The notes below the pieces were generated by a model that had not been told where the DNA came from, made no database searches, and worked only from the letters and a program-made list of their open reading frames with translations. From the NCBI GenBank assembly GCA_046347155.1, contig JAXMGT010000001.1, forward strand, positions 682,001 to 746,000: a DNA stretch of 64,000 nt, given 5' to 3'. This document shows positions 28,167 through 34,879 of this stretch, one piece after another. A program made the translations under genes and the position numbers. Source of the stretch: RPQJ01 sp046347155 (GTDB taxonomy: Bacteria; Pseudomonadota; Gammaproteobacteria; Steroidobacterales; Steroidobacteraceae). The first letter of the stretch is position 1. Each line of letters opens with the position of its first letter.

Positions 28167-29999
28167 ATGACCGCGACCGCGAAGAACTCCACCCCCGTCC
28201 ACGACGACGTGCCCGGCCGCCTCGTCGCCGTGCGTGCGCAGCTGGCCGCCGCCGGCGTGCAGGCACTGCTCGTGCCGTCGGCGGACCCGCATTTGTCCGA
28301 ATACCTGCCCGAGCGCTGGCAGGGGCGTCGCTGGCTCTCGGGCTTCACCGGTTCGCAGGCGACACTGGTCGTGGCCGCGGACAAGGCGGCGCTGTTCGCT
28401 GACAGCCGCTACTGGGAGCAGGCCGAGGCCGAGCTCGCGGGCAGCGGCATCGACCTAGTGAGGATCCAGACTGCCGCGAGCGCGCTGCACCTCGAGTGGC
28501 TGGCGCGCGAGTTGCCGAAGGGCGCGACGGTCGCGGTCGATGGGCAGGTGCTGGGCCTCGGTGCGGCCGCGGCGCTGCGTGCGGCGCTCGATGCCGCGGG
28601 CATCGCGCTCCGGACCGACCTGGACCTGCTCGACGCCGCGTGGCCCGACCGTCCCGGGCTTCCCACCGAGGCCGTGTTCGAGCACGCGCCGCCGCACGCG
28701 ACCCGAACCCGCGCCGAGAAGCTCACCGCCGTGCGCGAGGCGATGTCGAAGCACGGGGCCACGCATCACCTGGTCTCGAGCGTCGACGACGTCGCCTGGA
28801 TCACGAACCTGCGCGGCGCCGACGTCACGTACAACCCGGTATTCCTCGCGCACCTGCTGATCACGCAACGTGAGGCGACGCTGTACGTCGGTGCCGGCAA
28901 GGTCCCCCCGTCGCTGGCCAACAAGCTCGCCGCGGACGGGATCGCGATCGCGCCCTACGAGCAGGCGGGCGACGCGCTCGCGGCGCTGGGGTCCGGTTCG
29001 ACGCTGCTCGTCGACCCGAAGCGAGTCGCCTATGGCGTGCGCCAGCGCGCGGGCGACGGGTGCACGGTCCGCGAGGCGATCAACCCGAGCACGCTTTTCA
29101 AGAGCCGAAAGACGCCGGAGGAAGCCGCCTTCATCCGCGAGGCGATGATCGAGGACGGCGTCGCGATGTGCGAGTTCTACGCGTGGTTCGAGGCGGCGCT
29201 CGCACGCGGCGAGCGTCTCACCGAAATCACGGTGGACGAACGGCTGAGCGCGCTCCGCGCGCGACGCCCCGGGTTCATGGGCCTGAGTTTCGGCACGATC
29301 GCGGGCTTCAACGCGAACGGCGCGTTGCCGCACTACCGGGCCACCGACGCGAGCCACGCGCGGATCGAGGGCGACGGGCTGCTGCTGATCGACAGCGGCG
29401 GCCAGTACCTCGGCGGCACGACGGACATCACGCGCACCTGGGCGATCGGCACGCCGAGTGCCGCGATGAAGCGCGACTACACGCTGGTGCTGAAGGGCAC
29501 GATGCAGCTGAGCCGCGCGCGTTTCCCGCGTGGCACGACGAGCCCGATGATCGACGCGCTGGCCCGCGCGCCGCTGTGGCAGCACGGCATCGACTACGGC
29601 CACGGCACCGGCCACGGCGTCGGCTACTTCCTGGCCGTGCACGAGGGACCGCAGAGCATCGGCAAGGCCGTGCCCGACCCGACGATGGCGATGGAGCCGG
29701 GGATGGTCACCTCGATCGAGCCCGGCATCTACCGTCCCGGGCAGTGGGGCGTGCGGATCGAGAACCTTGTGCTCGCGGTGACGGCCACCGCGGGCGTCGA
29801 CGGCGCGTTCGGCGAGTACCTCGAGTTCGAGACGCTGACGCTGTGCCCGATCGACACCCGCTGCCTCGATCTCGGCCTGCTGCGCCCGGACGAGGTCGCC
29901 TGGCTCGACGCCTACCACGCCACCGTGCGCGAGCGCCTGGCGCCGCGGCTCGAGGGTGCGGCGCTCGCATGGCTCGTGGCGCGGACGACGCCTCTGTAG
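28167..29999 (+). CDS. Xaa-Pro aminopeptidase (M24B), large three-domain form
   Basis: A 610-residue cytoplasmic peptidase with two creatinase-like N-terminal domains (about 15-310), the M24 catalytic domain and an M24 C-terminal region. Metal ligands are visible: Asp in LLLIDSGGQY, Asp in GTTDITRT, His in GTGHGVGYF, Glu in TSIEPGIY and Glu in RIENLV. The enzyme removes the N-terminal residue from peptides with proline at position 2. It is co-directional with the thioredoxin pair and probably in the same transcript. No module 2 copy exists. Confidence 0.93.
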   Translation: MTATAKNSTPVHDDVPGRLVAVRAQLAAAGVQALLVPSADPHLSEYLPERWQGRRWLSGFTGSQATLVVAADKAALFADSRYWEQAEAELAGSGIDLVRIQTAASALHLEWLARELPKGATVAVDGQVLGLGAAAALRAALDAAGIALRTDLDLLDAAWPDRPGLPTEAVFEHAPPHATRTRAEKLTAVREAMSKHGATHHLVSSVDDVAWITNLRGADVTYNPVFLAHLLITQREATLYVGAGKVPPSLANKLAADGIAIAPYEQAGDALAALGSGSTLLVDPKRVAYGVRQRAGDGCTVREAINPSTLFKSRKTPEEAAFIREAMIEDGVAMCEFYAWFEAALARGERLTEITVDERLSALRARRPGFMGLSFGTIAGFNANGALPHYRATDASHARIEGDGLLLIDSGGQYLGGTTDITRTWAIGTPSAAMKRDYTLVLKGTMQLSRARFPRGTTSPMIDALARAPLWQHGIDYGHGTGHGVGYFLAVHEGPQSIGKAVPDPTMAMEPGMVTSIEPGIYRPGQWGVRIENLVLAVTATAGVDGAFGEYLEFETLTLCPIDTRCLDLGLLRPDEVAWLDAYHATVRERLAPRLEGAALAWLVARTTPL

Positions 30000-30050
30000 G
30001 AGCCTGTCCCTTTTATTTGAATAGGGGTCAGACCCCTATTTGTGCTCCTG
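30000..30050. repeat. Palindromic repeat with GAGCCTGTCCC module
   Basis: AGGAGCCTGTCCC and a T-rich stretch lead into a perfect palindrome AATAGGGGTC-A-GACCCCTATT (30020-30040), which is 15 bases upstream of the ECF-type promoter of the oligopeptidase gene. It starts right after the stop codon of the Xaa-Pro aminopeptidase gene. Confidence 0.8.
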
Positions 30051-30054
30051 GTCC

Positions 30055-30081
30055 TTACGGGAACAGCCGCCGCCGCGCGTC
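30055..30081 (+). promoter_or_regulatory. ECF-type promoter of prolyl oligopeptidase gene 1
   Basis: TTACGGG (30055-30061), 16 bases, CGTC (30078-30081). The coding start is 109 bases downstream of the -10 box. Confidence 0.75.
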
Positions 30082-30189
30082 TCCATCATCAGCCGAGCCG
30101 TCTCGCCCTCCCGCGACGCTGCGCGCCTCGCGCGCACACACGGCCCACGGCCGCTGGTCACTACCCCGACGCCACGTTGAAGGACGAAG

Positions 30190-32247
30190 ATGCAGAACAC
30201 CGCGATTAGCCCGGCGACCGACCCCTACCTCTGGCTCGAGGACGTGCTCGGCGAGCGCTCGCTCGGCTGGGTGCGCGAGCACAACGCCGCGACTCGCGCG
30301 CTGCTCACGGCCCGGCCGGATTTCGAGTCCACGCGTGACCGGATCCGCGCGGTGCTCGACTCGAAGGACCAGATCCCCGGCGTGAGCCGGCGCGGCGACT
30401 GGCTGTACAACTACTGGCAGGACTCGACGAACCCGCGCGGCCTGCTCCGGCGCACGACGCTCGCCGAGTACCGGAAGCCCAGCCCGGCCTGGGAAGTGTT
30501 GTTCGACCTCGACGCGCTGGCGCGCGAGGAGGGCGAGAACTGGGTGCTCGCCGGACTCGCCTGGCTGCGGCCGGGCAACCGCCGCGTGCTGATGAAGCTG
30601 TCGCGTGGCGGTGCGGATGCGGTCGTGGTCCGCGAGTGGGATGCGGTGGACCGTCGCTTCGTCGAGGGCGGGTTCACGCTGCCCGAGGCGAAGACCAGCG
30701 TCGACTGGCTCGACGCCGACACCCTGCTCGTCGGCACCGACTTCGGCCCGGGCTCGATGACGGCCTCGGGCTACCCGCGGATCGTCAAGCGCTGGAAGCG
30801 CGGCCAACCGCTCGCCGAGGCCGAGGTGCTGCTCGAGGGAGAACCGTCCGACATCCAGGTCGGCGCCGGTCACGACGATACGCCTGGATTCGAGCGCACG
30901 TACGTGGTCCGCGCGACCGACTTCTTCAACAGCCGGCTGTGGCTGGTCGAAGGCGGTGAGTTGCGTGAGGTCGAGCGGCCCAGCGATTCCAACCTGAGCC
31001 TGTGGCGCGAGTGGGCGATCCTGTCGCTGAAGAGCGACTGGACCGTCGCGGGCCGCACCTGGCCCGCCGGCAGCGCGCTGATCTGCCGTGCCGAGGCGTA
31101 TCTGCGCGGCGAGCGCGAGTTCCAGGCGCTGTTCACGCCGACGCCGACGCGCACGCTGGCCGGGATGACGATGACGGCGAGCCGGATCCTGCTGGTCGTG
31201 CAGGACAACGTGTCGCACCGGCTCGAGTGCTGGTCGCACGACGGCGCGGCCTGGGTGCGGCGCGACGTACCGGCACCGTCGCACGGCGTGTTGTCGGTGG
31301 GCGGGCTGCACGATCCGCACGCCGTCGACGATCCGCTCGCGGAGGCGTACTTCCAGAGCGCGACCGGCTTCCTGACGCCCGACACGCTGAGTCTGCGCAA
31401 CACGCAGGACGACACGAGCGAGGAGCCGCTGAAGTCGCGTCCCAACTTCTTCGACGCGCACGGGCTCACGGCCGAGCAGCGCTTCGCGACCAGCCGTGAC
31501 GGCACCCGCGTGCCGTACTTCATCGTGCACCGGAAGGACATGCCGCTCGACGGCACGAACCCGACGCTGCTGTACGGCTACGGCGGCTACGAGATCTCGA
31601 TGCTGCCGCAGTACTCCGGCGCGCTCGGCATCGGCTGGCTGGAGCGGGGCGGCGTGTACGTGCTGTCGAACATCCGTGGCGGCGGCGAGTTCGGGCCCAC
31701 CTGGCACAAGGCGGCTCAGCGGGGGAATCGGCAGAAGTCGTTCGACGATTTCATTGCGGTGGCCGGGCACCTGATCGAGACCGGCGTGACGAGCCCGCGT
31801 CACCTCGGCATCCAGGGCGGCAGCAACGGCGGCCTGCTGGTGGCGGCCGTGATGGTGCAGCGGCCGGAGCTCTTCAACGCGGTCGTGTGCCAGGTGCCGC
31901 TGACCGACATGCAGCGGTTCCACCTGATGCTGGCCGGGGCCTCGTGGGTGGCCGAGTTCGGCAACCCGGATGATCCGGCCGATTGGGCGTTCCTCGAGAA
32001 GTACAGCCCGTACCACAACGTGCGGGCCGGGCGGCGCTACCCGACCGTGCTGTTCACGACCAGCACGCGGGACGACCGCGTGCACCCCGGCCACGCGCGG
32101 AAGATGGCGGCGCGGATGATCGAGCAGGGCCACGACGTGCTCTATTACGAGAACATCGAGGGCGGCCACGGCGGCGCGGCCGACAACGCCCAGCGGGCCG
32201 ACCTGACGGCGCTGACCTACGCGTTCCTCTGGCGGCAGCTCGGGTAG
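30190..32247 (+). CDS. Prolyl oligopeptidase family serine peptidase (S9, copy 1)
   Basis: A 685-residue cytoplasmic enzyme with no signal peptide. The N-terminal beta-propeller domain (about 60-420) opens with DPYLWLEDVLGERSLGWVREHN, a family signature. The alpha/beta-hydrolase domain carries the nucleophile Ser in GGSNGGLL, the Asp in STRDDRVHPGHA and the His in EGGHGGAAD. Family enzymes cut short peptides after proline; some S9 relatives cleave lasso peptides. The ATG at 30190 follows GAAGGACG. A near-identical paralogue is at 40614-42671. Confidence 0.93.
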   Translation: MQNTAISPATDPYLWLEDVLGERSLGWVREHNAATRALLTARPDFESTRDRIRAVLDSKDQIPGVSRRGDWLYNYWQDSTNPRGLLRRTTLAEYRKPSPAWEVLFDLDALAREEGENWVLAGLAWLRPGNRRVLMKLSRGGADAVVVREWDAVDRRFVEGGFTLPEAKTSVDWLDADTLLVGTDFGPGSMTASGYPRIVKRWKRGQPLAEAEVLLEGEPSDIQVGAGHDDTPGFERTYVVRATDFFNSRLWLVEGGELREVERPSDSNLSLWREWAILSLKSDWTVAGRTWPAGSALICRAEAYLRGEREFQALFTPTPTRTLAGMTMTASRILLVVQDNVSHRLECWSHDGAAWVRRDVPAPSHGVLSVGGLHDPHAVDDPLAEAYFQSATGFLTPDTLSLRNTQDDTSEEPLKSRPNFFDAHGLTAEQRFATSRDGTRVPYFIVHRKDMPLDGTNPTLLYGYGGYEISMLPQYSGALGIGWLERGGVYVLSNIRGGGEFGPTWHKAAQRGNRQKSFDDFIAVAGHLIETGVTSPRHLGIQGGSNGGLLVAAVMVQRPELFNAVVCQVPLTDMQRFHLMLAGASWVAEFGNPDDPADWAFLEKYSPYHNVRAGRRYPTVLFTTSTRDDRVHPGHARKMAARMIEQGHDVLYYENIEGGHGGAADNAQRADLTALTYAFLWRQLG

Positions 32248-32259
32248 GCGGTAAGAAAA

Positions 32260-32299
32260 AGGGGTCAGTCACCTTTTCCCGAAAAGGGGACTGACCCCT
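32260..32299. repeat. Inverted GGGGTCAGTC repeat pair
   Basis: AGGGGTCAGTCACCTTTT and AAAAGGGGACTGACCCCT are inverted copies with one mismatch around a 4-base loop. It lies between the oligopeptidase 1 and pcp genes and may form a bidirectional hairpin. Confidence 0.8.
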
Positions 32300-32324
32300 A
32301 TTTCCAGATCGCGCGACGGCTGAG

Positions 32325-32930
32325 ATGAAGAACGTACTCGTCACTGGCTTCGAGCCCTTTGGGGGCGAGTCGGTCAATCCCTCCGGCGAGATCGCCCGGC
32401 ACCTGCACGGCGAGGTGATCGACGGCCATTGCGTCGTCGGGGCGCGGCTCCCGTGCGTATTCGGCGCGGCCGGCGTCGAGTTGTTGAAGCAGATCCGGGC
32501 GACACAGCCGGCGCTGGTCATCTGCCTGGGGCAGGCCGGCGGTCGGGCGGCGATTGCGCTCGAACGCGTCGCGATCAACGTCGACGACGCGCCTCTGGCC
32601 GACAACGCGGGCGCCCAGCCGGTCGATCGGCCGGTCGTGCGCGGTGGACCGGCGGCCTACTGGTCGACGTTGCCCATCAAGGCGACGGTGGCGGAACTGG
32701 CGAGGCAGGGCGTCCCCGCGGCGATTTCACAATCGGCCGGGACGTTCGTCTGCAACCACGTGTTCTACCGACTGATGCACGCGCTCCGGGACCAGCGCAG
32801 GGTGCGGGGTGGATTCATCCATGTGCCGTTCGTGCCCGAGCAGGCCGGCAGCGGGCCGAGCCTGCCGCTCGAGACGATGGTCGCGGCCGTACGCTGCGCG
32901 GTGGCCGTGGGGTTGCGGCGCTGGCGGTGA
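32325..32930 (+). CDS. pcp: Pyroglutamyl peptidase I (C15)
   Basis: A 201-residue cytosolic cysteine peptidase. It starts MKNVLVTGFEPFGGESVNPS. The catalytic triad is visible: Glu in LERVAINVDDA (about 85), Cys in GTFVCNHVFY (about 148) and His in GFIHVPFVPEQ (about 170). It removes N-terminal pyroglutamate, unblocking capped peptides. It follows oligopeptidase 1 by 77 bases containing a repeat; whether it shares that transcript is open. It fits a peptide-degradation role. Confidence 0.93.
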   Translation: MKNVLVTGFEPFGGESVNPSGEIARHLHGEVIDGHCVVGARLPCVFGAAGVELLKQIRATQPALVICLGQAGGRAAIALERVAINVDDAPLADNAGAQPVDRPVVRGGPAAYWSTLPIKATVAELARQGVPAAISQSAGTFVCNHVFYRLMHALRDQRRVRGGFIHVPFVPEQAGSGPSLPLETMVAAVRCAVAVGLRRWR

Positions 32931-32941
32931 ACTGCCGAAGG

Positions 32942-33010
32942 GGACATTCTCGATTTCGTGATCCGGCAGTGCATTTGCTGCGCATCGGGAGTCCGAAATC
33001 GAGAATGTCC
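32942..33010. repeat. Second repeat family: GGACATTCTCGATTTCG inverted pair
   Basis: A perfect 17-base inverted repeat (32942-32958 and 32994-33010) around a 35-base interior that is itself partly self-complementary. It is REPIN-like in layout but different in sequence from the GGGGTC family. It ends 2 bases before the ECF-type promoter of sigma gene 2. Confidence 0.85.
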
Positions 33011-33012
33011 AC

Positions 33013-33039
33013 TTACCGGATTCGGGCTCCTCGGATGTC
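33013..33039 (+). promoter_or_regulatory. ECF-type promoter of sigma gene 2 (variant boxes)
   Basis: TTACCGG (33013-33019), 16 bases, TGTC (33036-33039). The boxes differ from module 1 in the same way as those of receptor 3. The ATG of the sigma gene is 14 bases after the -10 box, so the mRNA leader would be at most a few bases. Confidence 0.65.
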
Positions 33040-33052
33040 TTAACCTATCGAG

Positions 33053-33682
33053 ATGGCCAATCCGCCCACAGGACCGGAGGACGTACCCTTCGCGACCGGC
33101 GCCCCGGTCGGCGCGGACGCGCTCGGGTCCTGGTTCGCCGACGAGATCCTGCCGCTCGAGGCCGCGCTGACCCGGATGCTGCGCCGCCACTGGCGCCGCG
33201 CCGAGGATATCGCCGACCTGCGGCAGGAGATCTACATCCGGGTCTACGAGACGGTGGGTCGCGAGGGCCGGCCGGATTCCGCGTCGGCCTACCTGTTCGC
33301 GACCGCGCGTAACCATCTGATCAACAAGGCCCGTCGCGCCCGGATCGTCCAGTTCGACCTGGTCGCCGAGCTCGAGGACCTGCCCGAGCCGCCGGTCGAG
33401 CCCTGGAGCCCGGAGCAGCTGGCCGCGGCGCGGGCCGAGATCGACCTGCTGGAGACGGCGCTCGAGTCGCTGCCGCCCCGGTGCCGCGAGGTGGTGCGGC
33501 TGAGGAAACTGGACGGACTCTCGCAGAAGGACATTGCCATGCGCCTCGGGATCTCCGAGGGCACGGTCGAAAAGCAGGTGACGCTGGGCGTGCGCGCGCT
33601 CGCCGAGGAACTCGCCGGTCACGGCGTCGACGCCGCGGCCGCGTGGCTCGACCGGCCGGGACGCCAGGGACGCAGCACATGA
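33053..33682 (+). CDS. FecI-like ECF sigma factor 2
   Basis: A 209-residue paralogue of sigma factor 1 with region 2 (DIADLRQEIYIRVYETVGRE, FATARNHLINKARRARIVQF) and region 4 (LESLPPRCREVVRLRKLDGL, SQKDIAMRLGISEGTVEKQV). Differences in the region 4 helix (SEGTVEKQVTLGVRAL) against sigma 1 (AEGTVEKHVTLGMRAL) are slight, which allows overlapping promoter recognition. It starts with ATG and overlaps fecR-like gene 2 by ATGA. Confidence 0.93.
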   Translation: MANPPTGPEDVPFATGAPVGADALGSWFADEILPLEAALTRMLRRHWRRAEDIADLRQEIYIRVYETVGREGRPDSASAYLFATARNHLINKARRARIVQFDLVAELEDLPEPPVEPWSPEQLAAARAEIDLLETALESLPPRCREVVRLRKLDGLSQKDIAMRLGISEGTVEKQVTLGVRALAEELAGHGVDAAAAWLDRPGRQGRST

Positions 33683-34758
33683 TGAACACCCTCAACACCG
33701 AAGCGATCGAGTCGCAGGCCGCGGTTTGGGTGGCCCGCCGCGACGCGGCGGAGCGCTGGACGCCCGAACTCGAGCGGGAACTGCAGGCCTGGATTGCGCA
33801 GTCCCCCGCGCACCACATCGCGTGGCTGCGTCTCAGCGCCGCGTGGCGCCGGATGGACCGGCTCGCCGACGCACCCGCGATCCGTGCTGCCGAGGCGCAG
33901 GCGCATCCGCGTGACGGCGCCGCCGGCACGCCCGCGTCCGAAGCAGCCGCCGACCCGGCCAGCGCCGGCATCGAGGCTGCGCCCGCACTGGCCACGACTT
34001 CGGCACCCGCCGCCCGCGGCGCGCGTCGTCGCACGGTCGCCGGCTGGGCGCTCGCCGCCGGGCTCGCGCTCGGCATCGGCGTCGCCATGTTCATTCAGGT
34101 CCAGTCGAACCGCGGCAACGAATTCGCGACCGCGGTCGGCTCGCAGGAAGCTGTCACGCTGGCCGACGGTTCGCACGTGACGCTCAACACGCACACGCGC
34201 GGCCGTGCCGTCGTCAACGCGCGCGAGCGACGCTTCTGGCTCGAGGAGGGCGAGGCCTACTTCGAGGTGGCGCACGACCCCTCGCGTCCGTTCGTCGTCG
34301 TGGCCGGTCGCGATCGCGTGACGGTGCTCGGCACGAAGTTCAGCGTCCGGCACGAGGACGGCCGCACCGAGGTCACGGTGCTCGAAGGCCGCGTGCGGCT
34401 CGATCGCGGCCCGACCGGGTCGGCGCCGTCGGTGCCGGTCGTGATGACGCGCAACGAATCAGCGGTCTCGACGGCCGGCAACGTGCTCGTGATCGCGAAG
34501 GACGAGCAGTCGGTGCGCGACGAGCTCAGCTGGCGCGAGGGGCGGCTCGTGTTTGACCAGCTGACGCTGGCCGAGGTCGCCGAGCGCTTCAACCGCTACA
34601 ACGCGCGACAGCTCGTGGTCGAGGGCGACGCCGCCGAGCGGCGATTCAGCGGCAGCTTCGACGCGAACAACGTCGATGGCTTCGCGCGCCTGCTGCGCGA
34701 GAGCTTCGGGCTCGAGGTGCAGGTGGACGGCGACCGGATCGTCGTCTCGAGCCGCTGA
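33679..34758 (+). CDS. FecR-like anti-sigma factor/regulator 2
   Basis: A 359-residue paralogue of FecR 1: cytoplasmic DUF4880 domain (AAVWVARRDAAERWTPELER), an Ala/Pro-rich linker longer than in copy 1, a transmembrane helix (about 121-140), a FecR domain (EAVTLADGSHVTLNTHTRGR, VLGTKFSVRHEDGRTEVTV) and an STN-like C-terminus. It pairs with sigma factor 2 and most likely senses receptor 3. Confidence 0.93.
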   Translation: MMNTLNTEAIESQAAVWVARRDAAERWTPELERELQAWIAQSPAHHIAWLRLSAAWRRMDRLADAPAIRAAEAQAHPRDGAAGTPASEAAADPASAGIEAAPALATTSAPAARGARRRTVAGWALAAGLALGIGVAMFIQVQSNRGNEFATAVGSQEAVTLADGSHVTLNTHTRGRAVVNARERRFWLEEGEAYFEVAHDPSRPFVVVAGRDRVTVLGTKFSVRHEDGRTEVTVLEGRVRLDRGPTGSAPSVPVVMTRNESAVSTAGNVLVIAKDEQSVRDELSWREGRLVFDQLTLAEVAERFNRYNARQLVVEGDAAERRFSGSFDANNVDGFARLLRESFGLEVQVDGDRIVVSSR

Positions 34759-34805
34759 ACGCAAACCCACACGGGGGGGCTCGGCCTCGCTTTCGGCCCG
34801 CCGGC

Positions 34806-34832
34806 ATACCGGAAATCGGTACGCCGATTGTC
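34806..34832 (+). promoter_or_regulatory. ECF-type promoter of receptor gene 3 (variant boxes)
   Basis: ATACCGG (34806-34812), 16 bases, TGTC (34829-34832). It shares CCGG and TGTC with the sigma gene 2 site. The receptor start is 48 bases downstream. Confidence 0.65.
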
Positions 34833-34879
34833 GTCTCTGTGTACGGCATGCTGCCGTCCACGAGTAAGGGGAGCCAAGG

